A DNA stretch of 64,000 nucleotides from Branchiostoma lanceolatum (lineage: Eukaryota; Chordata; Leptocardii; Amphioxiformes; Branchiostomatidae). The stretch spans positions 4,366,001 to 4,430,000 of the forward strand of contig NC_089735.1 of assembly GCF_035083965.1 (NCBI RefSeq), given 5' to 3'. The translations under genes were made by a program, and so were the position numbers. The notes beneath the pieces were generated by a model. The model made no database searches and was not told the DNA's origin. It was given only the letters and a program-made list of their open reading frames with translations. The stretch's first letter is position 1. Each line of letters begins with the position of its first letter. Of the stretch, positions 55,545 through 64,000 are shown one piece after another.

Positions 55545-55786
55545 AGTCATGTTTTCAACCATCGTCGATGTACTTTGACCCGAGGGGATCGCGCGCCTTC
55601 GCATGAAATGTGTTTGTCATCTGCGTGGACTTTGTCATCCATGCGATCCGTCCCCTGATTACGTCATATGAGCTAGAAAGTATGTGAGGGGACAGGTAAC
55701 GTTCCCTGTGGGTTTTTTTAGACGAACAGCAAACACGATATTACAGTTTTTTTTACTTCAGCGTGAGATAGCAACGGTACCCGACG
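55545..55786. promoter_or_regulatory. 242-bp divergent promoter region between LAMP genes L2 and L3
   Basis: L2 starts leftwards at 55544 and L3 rightwards at 55787, so both must be driven from here or from overlapping sequence. The left two thirds are shared with the L1 5' flank. ACGTCATATG at about 55660 is the counterpart of the L1 GCGTCACATG. No TATA box is clear. Confidence 0.6.
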
Positions 55787-57841
55787 ATGTCCGTGGATTG
55801 TCTGATTTTCCTGATTTTCTTCAAATATTGCTTCGGGGTGTCGGATGTTGCACTTGACAACACAGGATCGACAGCAATAGGACATTTTGCGCTGAAAGAA
55901 CACGGAAGAAAATGCCTGCTACTGGACCTCGCTGCCACGTTCCACGTCCAGTACACCCGGACTGACATTACTACCGCTGTGGTGTCGTACGAATTGCCTC
56001 CTACGAGTCGTGTAACCGGTGAGTGTCCACATATCGGGCCTGACTCATTCATTCACCTGAACTTCACCAACTGCGAGTCTAACGGTCATGTGTTCCACGG
56101 AAACTTTGGACTGGGCATGACCTTCGGACGGGACTCACTCATTATGAAGCATTTCCACCTGTGGGAAGTCATGTCTAGTCATACGTTAACCCCCGACCTA
56201 TTCCCAGATGCAAAGTACCCGAACGGGACGGCGTACCCTTACAGCATGGGCGTCCGATTGAACACATCATCTGGCATCCTGGTCCCCCATTCGTATTTGT
56301 GCAAGACTGATTTTGAACTCTTTCTGAATCAGAATCCTGGTGGCACGGTGGCCAATCTAACCGTTCACTACATCCAAGTGCAGCCCTTCGAAGTTCGTTT
56401 CGGAAAATTTTCGAAAGCTAAAGAGTGTTCACGTGATCACCATACGACACAAGCGCCCCTCACTACGACACCACACGTACCCGCCACGACCGAAACTCCG
56501 ATCAATCCTATCGGCCATTTTATTTTACGGGATCAAAAAGGTGAAACTTGTCTGTTAGCAAACCTAGGCGCCATGTTTCACGTGGAATATCAGTTAAAGA
56601 ATGGCGCAGTACGCAACGCCTCCTACGTCCTCCCACAAAACTGCACCATCACAGGATCCTGCAGTCCGCGTGTCGCTAATATGTCCCTCAGTTTTGACGG
56701 CGTCTTTAATCTGACGGCTGTTTTTAAGTCCAACGGCACGACGTACTCACTAGACGCAGTTTCTGTCGGCTATGAACAAACTCCAAGCTACTTTCCAGGC
56801 TCCAAGCACCCAAGGACAAGTCGCATACAGAATATCACAAACCTTAACCTACTTCAGACCGACATTGGCAGATCATACTTGTGCAAAGAGCAACAACGGT
56901 TCCATGTTGGGACAGGAATAGTTCTGGAAATCATAGAGTTACAGGTTCAACCATTCGGTGTCATTAATGGGCATTTTAGTGCTGCCAATGAGTGTGAGAA
57001 GGACTACCCAGTGACCATGTACCCTATCGAAAATGCCACCTTAGTAACCACCCCAACAACTACAGAAGGCAACTTCACTTCTATTGGTCCAGCATCCACC
57101 ATACTCCCCACTAACTACACCACCAGGCCTGTGTTGACCACTTCAAACGTGCCGCCATCATCACCTGTGTACCCTCCTGTGCCACAAGGTCACTACGTTG
57201 TTTACAATGCGTCAGGCGATAAATGTTTACTAGCAAACATGGGAATAAGGCTCCATATCAACTACACCAAGGAGGGCGGCATTCTCGGGACCGCCGTTTT
57301 CGATGTGCCTCCAAACGCCGAGGCGTCAGGAGTCTGCGGAAACTCACATTCGACACTGACCTTGACGTTCTACGGCACCATGTTTAATCTGACGCTCTCG
57401 TTCTCGCGAGAACGCAGCGATGATCACGCGACCACGTATCACGGGACTGCTGCCCGTCTTTCCTTCGTAGAAGTGCCCGCCATCTTTTTGGACACCTTAA
57501 CTCCGGACAGACCCCAAGAGATAGCTAACACGACACTTAATCTATTCCCAACTGACACTGGTCGTTCTTACAAGTGTACTCAAGATGTCAGTGTCACTGT
57601 AACCAAAAACGTGTCCGTAACGTTCCGCCAAGTTCAGGTTCAGCCGTTTGACGTGCGATCAGGACAGTTCTCCCAGGCAGAAGAATGTGCAGGCGACTCT
57701 GGAGGCGGCAAGGACAGGGTGCTGATCATCGCTGTTGGAGTTGTACTGTTGGTGATAGCAGTGGGGATCGGGGTGGCTGGGGTCATCGGACGACGAACTC
57801 TGATCTCAAAGTATAGGCCTCTTGAAAACGTTGCTGAATAA
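55787..57841 (+). CDS. three-domain intronless LAMP-family glycoprotein L3
   Basis: 684 residues in one frame. Signal peptide MSVDCLIFLIFFKYCFG; LAMP domain 1 opens IGHFALKEHGRKCLLLDL, domain 2 opens IGHFILRDQKGETCLLANLG, domain 3 opens GHYVVYNASGDKCLLANMG. The domains close with AKEC, ANEC and AEEC. Linkers are rich in Thr and Pro with many N-glycosylation sites. The membrane helix (VLIIAVGVVLLVIAVGIGV) is followed by a tail with YRPL, a YxxPhi endolysosomal signal. It is inverted relative to L1/L2 and clearly homologous to L1 in all three domains, so the three-domain form came before the inversion or duplication. The stop codon lies inside an AATAAA (GAATAAAC). Confidence 0.92.
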   Translation: MSVDCLIFLIFFKYCFGVSDVALDNTGSTAIGHFALKEHGRKCLLLDLAATFHVQYTRTDITTAVVSYELPPTSRVTGECPHIGPDSFIHLNFTNCESNGHVFHGNFGLGMTFGRDSLIMKHFHLWEVMSSHTLTPDLFPDAKYPNGTAYPYSMGVRLNTSSGILVPHSYLCKTDFELFLNQNPGGTVANLTVHYIQVQPFEVRFGKFSKAKECSRDHHTTQAPLTTTPHVPATTETPINPIGHFILRDQKGETCLLANLGAMFHVEYQLKNGAVRNASYVLPQNCTITGSCSPRVANMSLSFDGVFNLTAVFKSNGTTYSLDAVSVGYEQTPSYFPGSKHPRTSRIQNITNLNLLQTDIGRSYLCKEQQRFHVGTGIVLEIIELQVQPFGVINGHFSAANECEKDYPVTMYPIENATLVTTPTTTEGNFTSIGPASTILPTNYTTRPVLTTSNVPPSSPVYPPVPQGHYVVYNASGDKCLLANMGIRLHINYTKEGGILGTAVFDVPPNAEASGVCGNSHSTLTLTFYGTMFNLTLSFSRERSDDHATTYHGTAARLSFVEVPAIFLDTLTPDRPQEIANTTLNLFPTDTGRSYKCTQDVSVTVTKNVSVTFRQVQVQPFDVRSGQFSQAEECAGDSGGGKDRVLIIAVGVVLLVIAVGIGVAGVIGRRTLISKYRPLENVAE

Positions 57842-58051
57842 ACTTGAGCAGTATTCACCTAATGAATAGCCCACATTGACTTCATGAATACCCAATTCCC
57901 ATAAATAGGATTTTTTGGTATTATTTGTACAAGAAATATGCAAGGAAAGTTCGTAGACATTATGGCATACACTGCCTTGAATGAAGATGATTCTTGTCGA
58001 CAAAAATGTTCCTGTATGTTGAATGGAATAAGTCCTGTTAGTACTGACAAC

Positions 58052-58057
58052 AATAAA
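58052..58057 (+). terminator. candidate L3 polyadenylation signal
   Basis: AATAAA about 210 bases after the L3 stop, in ACAACAATAAAACATG. The AATAAA overlapping the stop codon itself is too early to serve a normal transcript. Confidence 0.45.
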
Positions 58058-58326
58058 ACATGAAATCTATGCTTTGTGTTGTTTGTCCACCTACGTTAAA
58101 CGCAATACCATATGCACTCCATTGCTCCGATTCTTTCTCCGTGGTTCGCCACTTTGTGTTTGTTATACGTGCGGACTTTGAGATCCATGTGATCTTTTCT
58201 GCTTGCGTGATAGAGTTCAAGGAGAATCCATTGAGAGAGGTGGGTATTTCTCTCGGAGTTCCACATGAACTGCAAAATCAATCCAGGATTTTGTCACTTC
58301 AAATCAGGGCGACAAAGTACTCAAGG

Positions 58327-60384
58327 ATGTCTCCATATTTTCTAATATTCCTGCTTTTCATTAGCGTTGGTTATGGAGCGTCGGCTGTCTTAGCTGGCAA
58401 CACAGAACCGCTTGCTATCGGACACTTCGCGCTCAAACAACATGGTAGAAAATGCCTCCTACTGGACCTAGCTGCCACGTTCCACGTCCAGTACACCCGG
58501 ACTGACAACACTACCGCTGTGGTGTCGTACGACTTGCCTCCTACGAGTCGTGTAACCGGTAGGTGCTCTCATTCCGATGAATCCTTCATTCACCTGAGCT
58601 TCACAAAATGTGACTCTAAAGGTCTGGTGTTTAATGGAGACTTTGGACTGGGCATGACCTTCGGACGGGACTCAACGCTCATGAAGCACTTCTACTTGTG
58701 GTCGGTCATAACGAGCCATACCTTAACCACTGAAGTGTTCCCAGGTGCAAAATACCCAAATGGGACTGCGTTCCCTTACAGCATTGGAGTCAAATTTAAC
58801 ACACCGTCTAGCTTTTTGGTCCCTCATTCTTACTTATGCAAGACCAATTTTGACATCATTCTAGATCAAAATTATTATCCCGGTTTGGTTACGAACCTAA
58901 CCGTTCACTTCATCCAAGTGCAGCCCTTCGAAGTTCGTTTCGGAAAATTTTCGGAAGCTAAAGAGTGTTCACGTGATCACCATACGACACAAGCGCCCCT
59001 CACTACGACACCACACGTACCCGCCACGACCGAAACTACGATCATTCCTGTCGGCCATTTTATTTTACGGGATCAAAAAGGTGAACCTTGTCTGTTAGCG
59101 AACCTAGGCGCCATGTTTCACGTGGAATATCAGCTAAAGAATGGCGCAGTACGCAACGCCTCCTACGTCCTCCCGCAAAACTGCACCATCACAGGATCCT
59201 GCACTCTGCGTGTCGCTAATATGTCCCTCAGTTTTGACGGCGTCTTTAATCTGACGGCTATTTTTAAGTCCAATGGCAAGACGTACTCGCTAGACGCAGT
59301 TTCTGTCGGCTATGAACAAACTCCAAGCTACTTTCCAGGCTCCAAGCACCCAAGGACAAGTCGCATACAGAATATCACAAACCTTAACCTACTTCAGACC
59401 GACATTGGCAGATCATACTTGTGCAAAGAGCAACAACGGTTCCATGTTGGCACAGGAATAGTTCTGGAAATCATAGAGTTACAGGTTCAGCCATTCGGTG
59501 TCATTAATGAGCATTTTAGTGCTGCCAATGAGTGTGAGAAGGACTACCCAGTGACCATGTACCCTATCGAAAATGCCACCTTAGTAACCACCCCATCTAC
59601 TACAGAAGGCAACTTCACTTCTATTGGTCCAGCATCCACCATACTTTCCACTAACTACACCACCAGGCCTGTGTTGACCACTTCAAACGTGCCGCCATCA
59701 TCACCTGTGTACCCTCCTGTGCCACAAGGTCACTACGTTGTTTACAATGCGTCAGGCGATAAATGTTTACTAGCAAACATGGGAATAAGGCTCCATATTA
59801 ACTACACCAAGGAGGGCGGCATTCTCGGGACCGCCGTTTTCGATGTGCCCCCAACTGACGCCGAGGCGTCAGGAGTCTGCGGAAACTCACATTCGACACT
59901 GACCTTGACGTTCTACGGCGCCATGTTTAATCTGACGCTCTTGTTCTCGCGAGAACGCAGCGATGATCACGCGACCACGTATCACGGCACTGCTGCCCGT
60001 CTTTCCTTCGTAGAAGTACCCGCCATCTTTATGGACACCTTAACTCCGGACAGACCCCAAGAGATAGCTAACACGACACTTAATCTATTCCCAACTGACA
60101 CTGGTCGTTCTTACAAGTGTACTCAAGATGTCAGTGTCGCTGTAACCAAAAACGTTTCCATAACGTTCCGCCAAGTTCAGGTTCAGCCGTTTGACGTGCG
60201 ATCAGGACAGTTCTCCCAGGCAGAAGAATGTGCAAACGACTCTGGAGGCGGCAAGGACAGGGTGCTGATCATCGCTGTTGGAGTTGTACTGTTGGTGATA
60301 GCAGTGGGGATTGGGGCGGCTGGGGTCATCGGACGACGAACTCTGATCTCAAAGTATAGGCCTCTTGAAAACATTGCAGAGTAA
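58327..60384 (+). CDS. three-domain intronless LAMP-family glycoprotein L4
   Basis: The start MSPYFLIFLLFISVGYGAS at 58327 gives a signal peptide and 685 residues, one more than L3. The frame is open for 89 further codons upstream to an ATG at 58060, but those lie before the signal peptide and near the L3 3' end. The layout matches L3: three LAMP domains, Thr/Pro linkers, membrane helix and YRPL tail. From about VQPFEVRFGKFS in domain 1 to the stop, L4 and L3 are almost identical in DNA, while most of domain 1 is clearly diverged. That fits gene conversion of the 3' two thirds. Glycosylation sites and cysteines are kept, so both copies look functional. Confidence 0.92.
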   Translation: MSPYFLIFLLFISVGYGASAVLAGNTEPLAIGHFALKQHGRKCLLLDLAATFHVQYTRTDNTTAVVSYDLPPTSRVTGRCSHSDESFIHLSFTKCDSKGLVFNGDFGLGMTFGRDSTLMKHFYLWSVITSHTLTTEVFPGAKYPNGTAFPYSIGVKFNTPSSFLVPHSYLCKTNFDIILDQNYYPGLVTNLTVHFIQVQPFEVRFGKFSEAKECSRDHHTTQAPLTTTPHVPATTETTIIPVGHFILRDQKGEPCLLANLGAMFHVEYQLKNGAVRNASYVLPQNCTITGSCTLRVANMSLSFDGVFNLTAIFKSNGKTYSLDAVSVGYEQTPSYFPGSKHPRTSRIQNITNLNLLQTDIGRSYLCKEQQRFHVGTGIVLEIIELQVQPFGVINEHFSAANECEKDYPVTMYPIENATLVTTPSTTEGNFTSIGPASTILSTNYTTRPVLTTSNVPPSSPVYPPVPQGHYVVYNASGDKCLLANMGIRLHINYTKEGGILGTAVFDVPPTDAEASGVCGNSHSTLTLTFYGAMFNLTLLFSRERSDDHATTYHGTAARLSFVEVPAIFMDTLTPDRPQEIANTTLNLFPTDTGRSYKCTQDVSVAVTKNVSITFRQVQVQPFDVRSGQFSQAEECANDSGGGKDRVLIIAVGVVLLVIAVGIGAAGVIGRRTLISKYRPLENIAE

Positions 60385-63296
60385 TATATGAATGTACTTC
60401 TAAACCACATATAGGCCACATCTATTCACAGATACCCAGCTCTCTGATCAGCTATTTCATCTTCCCTATATTCCAATCATAACTGTATTTTGTTCAACTC
60501 TACACAAAGGTGGTAACTGCTGACCCTTGCCGTGGTTATCAGACCTCGTCAGCGTTCCCTCGGCACAGGTGCGAACACGCCGTTTTGATTTCCGCACCAT
60601 GTATAAGGCTTATGTTGATAGATAGCTCGACATGCATATTTTGCCCCGAAGTGGTGCGGGGACTCGGCTTTTCAATTATGGACGCCAGTGTAGCCGTGAA
60701 AAGCTGTTAACCCTTGGTCTTTAGTGAGACCCCACGCGGGCCCACTGAAGAGGGCGCCAACACCGCTGGACGTGTGGAGAAGGAGCAAGCAGCAAGCTGG
60801 AAATGATTTACCAAACTGAAATTTTCAAACATTCTTTAAGTACCTTAATTTATTTCAACAAGTAGAACATATCATCGCGACAAGGAGGGGAAAACTAGAC
60901 AAACACCGTGGTAAATGGAATACTTTATGTGATATTATATGATTTCTTGAATTGATTTGCTGGATGGTGCTTTATGAACAGTTGTGTTATTTTGAATGAA
61001 TGAAAAAAATAATTTACCATTTTCTTTCAGAAGACCATGACCGAAGCAGAAAACAAGTCAGCCAATTTCGCTTATTTCATGCATATGAATATCGCGATTT
61101 GAAGCCGAGGATGTTATGTAGTAGTTTAATCATATCTTTCACTTTCTAGAATATTTGCCAACGACTCACCACCATCTACATTAGCAAACAATGGCATTAA
61201 ATGTTTTAAACATGTCTATAGAGTATACCATTATGAAACATTAAAACATGTTTTTTTTCTTGCAACAAATAGCCAACCTGTGATCTTCATTCGACTAGCA
61301 TAGACACTCGGCTAACGAATGAAGGCACTCTGTAACAACCCATACAATGATATATCACTGTACAGTCACCCTACATACGAAACACATGATGTCGGCCTAT
61401 TCATGCTTTATATTGTATCTGACTTTACGGAAATCGATTCGAAAACCATTACAACTCTGATGAACCTACTCACAATACCGGACTCATGTATCATTCCGCG
61501 TATCCAGGCAACTTTACATCGCTGGTTTAGATGAAGAGCAGATAAGAAATGTTTGAAACGAGAAGCTGTTTAAGGAAAGATGGTAGTGACTGATGTGGAG
61601 ATCAGGCAATGAGAGCTGCAACTTTTATTAGCATGCCTTGGTACCAGTACAACGTTCAGAATCAGGTTTAGTTTCTCCGGAACTACCCAGTTATTTTGAA
61701 AACTATTGAATGTAGATTTATGTGTGTGTTAGTACACAGGCGATGTTCGTGATCTAAGTTGTCTGACGAAGAAGTAAGAGACCACTGAGAGTTACATTCG
61801 ACACCCTTTATTGAACGACTCTTTATCAAACCACCATACAAACAGTCATATCAACTGAGGCTGTCTTTACATTTGGTTTTTCTAGACATCGTAGTCTACC
61901 TCTCTCATAGTCAACATCTTTCTTTCTGACTCTTGAGAGAAATGAAGTGAGGTCTACAACAGAAGTGTACTACAACCTTCACGGAAGAAGTACACTTCTG
62001 TAGTAGACTTCACTTCATACGTCTTTACACTCGCGAAGCTGTAGTCTACGAGAGAAGAAGACTACGATGTCTAGTATGAAAGATCCCAAAAGCAAGTGCA
62101 AAGCCTGCCTAAGAATAATCTAGTCGTGCTACATTTGGTCTATTCACTCAATATTATACGCAGCACAGCATAAATAAAGGTTCGTACCTTGTATGTGCAT
62201 TCTAATTGTTGGAAAACAAAAACATTTGTACACCAGTTCCTCTAGTAAACGGACAGGTATTTTGCTTCACAATAATCACAGTCGAATGTGTTTCGTTATG
62301 CTTTCAGGCCATAGTACCGAGGTATATTTGTGGTCTACTTTCAATACATGGGTAAGGATGGCACTTACAGTCAAGTAAGATATACGCAGTAGACGACGAT
62401 AGAAATCGCTAAACATCTAATTAAGCATTGATAAATAAAATAATTAATTATACAACTACGAGTAAAACACTACTGTTGATTCATGTTTCATGCTCGTCCA
62501 TACGTAGATTATTATCAGTCTTTAAATATTTTGTGTACATTTCTGTTCCCGATTCCGTGTAGAGTTCTGTTCTGTGTCTCAATTGGACCGCGTATCATGA
62601 TCATAAACGTCTTGTGATTTAAGAACTTGTTTATACATTATTTACAACTTAACTCAACTAATCTTGTACATTTGGACGAGGATATAGTCAAAGTTAAAGC
62701 AGTACAAGTTACTACTTGTGAATCTGAAGGTACAGCAACATGCACGCTACAAGTACCTCATATAGTATTCTCTTAATAAGAAAAAAGAGTCACGCTCAAT
62801 TAATCATTTCGTATCATGTTACATGGAAGAACGTGTAATATGCTACCTACCGTTTTGTCGAATACACTTTGATAAGAACACACAGTATGTTCAACATCAA
62901 CAATACGACAAATGAGGAGCGAAGTTTCTCTCTTGACTGTACACATGCAGATATGTACACGTTTTATCATCTCAGCTCACAGTTTGAGGTATCTGTTGAA
63001 GAGGACCTCACATGGAAGTTCTGAGGAATTACATACGGAGAATCTGCCATTGTTCAATTCTCTCAAATGTAACTTTATGAAGATAGCTCGCACCCTTTCA
63101 TTTGACAGCTAGGACGACACAATATGATTTCTTGTGATGAATATGATACAGTATTCTGAAGAGTCAGCTTCTAAGACCCCGTTTCCAAACGACGTGCTGC
63201 CTTAAAATGTCCGCATACACTATTCATGATTTCCTGGGACATGTTTACAGTACCATGGTCAAAGTCACTCGTGTTTGGCAAGTGCCAAGCTGTGCG
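60385..63296. other. L4 3' flank and gene-poor stretch
   Basis: No coding exon, RNA gene or family resemblance was recognised apart from the inverted-repeat element at 61881-62075. 60500-60790 is G/C-richer than its surroundings (CCCCACGCGGGCCCACTGAA) and may be an old element. The rest is A/T-rich, with several short frames that look random. Confidence 0.5.
61881..62075. mobile_element. inverted-repeat element with TCTAGACATCGTAGTCTAC ends
   Basis: TCTAGACATCGTAGTCTACC with TCTCTC at the left is mirrored by GAGAGAAGAAGACTACGATG and TCTAG at the right. A second nested inverted pair (GAAGTGAGGTCTACAACAGA and TCTGTAGTAGACTTCACTTC) lies inside. Non-coding. Confidence 0.75.
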
Positions 63297-63722
63297 TGGT
63301 TGCCATTGGTTGGTTCATGTGTGTTGCCATTTGTCAACTCATGTATGCTGCCATTGGTCAAGTCGTCTGTGATGCCATTGGTCAAGTCATATGTGTTGCC
63401 ATTGGTCAAGTCATCTGTGTCGGCATTGGTCAAGTCATCTGTGTTGCCAATGGTCAGGTTATCTGTGTCGCGATTGGTCAAGTCATGTGTGTGGCCATTG
63501 GTCTCAAGTCATGTGTACTGTCATTGGTCAAGTCATCTGTGTTGCGATTGGTCACGTCATCTGAATCCTCATTGGTTAAGCCATCTGTATTGCCATTGGT
63601 CAAGTTATATGTGTTACAATTGGTCAAGTGATGTGTGTTGCCATTGGTCAAGTGATCTGTGTTGCCATTGGCCAAGCCATATGTGTTGCCATTGGTCTAA
63701 TCATATGCGTCGCCGTTGGTCA
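63297..63722. repeat. 24-bp satellite continuing from a stop codon
   Basis: About 17-18 units of the type TTGCCATTGGTCAAGTCATC with TGTG, period 24 with few indels. The right end merges with the last codons and TGA of the CD225-type exon (GTGTGTTGCCACGAC at 63729), whose sequence CAAGTCATGTGTGTTGCCA is the repeat unit itself. Because 24 is a multiple of 3, long open frames appear on both strands; they are artefacts of the period. Confidence 0.93.
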
Positions 63723-63863
63723 AGTCATGTGTGTTGCCACGACAACCAACGCCACCGTGTAGGCAAGGGTTCCGAGGATGATGGCCATGATTGACAGGAG
63801 CTGGGCACGACGGGAAGTCTTACTCGCCATGTGGTAGTCACCCAGAATTATTGAGCTACTCGT
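63720..63863 (-). CDS. last exon of a CD225/dispanin (IFITM-related) protein
   Basis: The exon begins after the acceptor TTCCTTACAG (phase 0) and encodes 47 residues and TGA. It starts TSSSIILGDYHMASKTSRRA and continues QLLSIMAIILGTLAYTVALV, VVATHMT. The pattern GDYxxAxxxSRxAxxLxIxAIxxG, followed by a C-terminal helix, is that of the second half of the CD225 domain, which in IFITMs and PRRT-like dispanins sits in plasma or endolysosomal membranes. Upstream exons with the first helix lie beyond the right edge. The last codons are the founder unit of the 24-bp satellite. The call rests on a short motif, so other small two-helix membrane proteins remain possible. Confidence 0.7.
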   Translation of the reverse strand, partial: TSSSIILGDYHMASKTSRRAQLLSIMAIILGTLAYTVALVVVATHMT

Positions 63864-64000
63864 CTGTAAGGAAGTGGAAACAACATCTAAATTTCAAGAC
63901 AATCTTTGTAAAATGGCTATAACTATTTCTAAGCAGGTACATGTGCAAACGATATGGAAGCATGTATCGGCCATTAAAAGTTTGCGGGCTGGATGTGAGT
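63864..64000. other. intron of the CD225-type gene
   Basis: Minus-strand intron upstream of the terminal exon, with a pyrimidine-rich acceptor tract next to 63863. Nothing else seen before the window ends. Confidence 0.55.

Noticed and set aside
55545-55604. Upstream ATG of L2 at 55604
   Set aside because: The 20 extra residues precede the signal peptide shared with L1; the start at 55544 matches L1.
58060-58326. Upstream ATG as the start of L4
   Set aside because: The L4 signal peptide and the alignment with L3 begin at 58327; the upstream stretch would bury the signal peptide.
60500-60790. G/C-rich stretch considered as a small RNA gene
   Set aside because: No recognisable RNA family motifs or conserved hairpin could be supported; left as unannotated possible element.
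63297-63722. CRISPR-like array of regular 24-base repeats
   Set aside because: The repeats are directly adjacent with no spacers, gradually diverged, and merge into a coding exon of a split nuclear gene. It is a satellite.
63207-63794. 195-residue plus-strand reading frame
   Set aside because: It is produced by the 24-base period of the satellite and runs antisense over the CD225-type exon. No family resemblance.

Overview
The window looks like nuclear DNA of an invertebrate deuterostome, most likely a cephalochordate (amphioxus, Branchiostoma). The signs are split genes with consistent GT-AG introns, chordate-type gene families, a ferritin gene with a canonical iron-responsive element, and many short inverted-repeat elements and tRNA-like SINEs in almost every intron. 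The species call is an inference. The exon models below were built by hand from splice sites, reading phase and family resemblance.

Layout. (1) 632-10741, minus: a receptor with a leucine-rich-repeat ectodomain, one membrane helix and a tyrosine kinase domain; it leaves the window at the left edge in the middle of the kinase. (2) 12183-13541, minus: B3GALT6, the linkage-region galactosyltransferase of glycosaminoglycan synthesis, in two coding exons. (3) 15878-51148: four proton-coupled oligopeptide transporter genes (SLC15/POT family). A (15878-21395, minus), B (22665-29552, minus) and C (31280-38304, plus) are nine-exon paralogues with the same intron phases. D (45725-51148, plus) has eight exons and resembles SLC15A5. 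A ferritin heavy-chain gene (39785-43789, minus) with a TATA box and a 5' iron-responsive element lies between C and D. (4) 51522-60384: four genes of the lysosome-associated membrane protein (LAMP) family, each one uninterrupted reading frame, arranged two minus then two plus around a 242-bp divergent promoter. Three have three LAMP domains and one has two. (5) 63720-63863, minus: the last exon of a CD225/dispanin-type (IFITM-related) gene that runs off the right edge.

The transporter family includes lysosomal peptide/histidine carriers, LAMPs are the main lysosomal membrane glycoproteins, and CD225 proteins often sit in endolysosomal membranes. Much of the window therefore points to endolysosomal membrane biology. 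Whether that clustering is meaningful or is the chance result of tandem duplication cannot be decided here.

The most unusual structural signal is repeated amplification of exon edges. In four genes a short stretch spanning an exon end (a splice donor or the stop codon) has been copied in tandem into the neighbouring intron or 3' flank: 2672-3190, 24345-25055, 47841-48150 and 63297-63722. A fifth case is a complete LRR exon with both splice sites, copied into a later intron at 3399-3476. Other points of note are the three-domain intronless LAMPs with domain loss and gene conversion, and a four-copy array inside ferritin intron 1 that may encode or once have encoded short secreted peptides.
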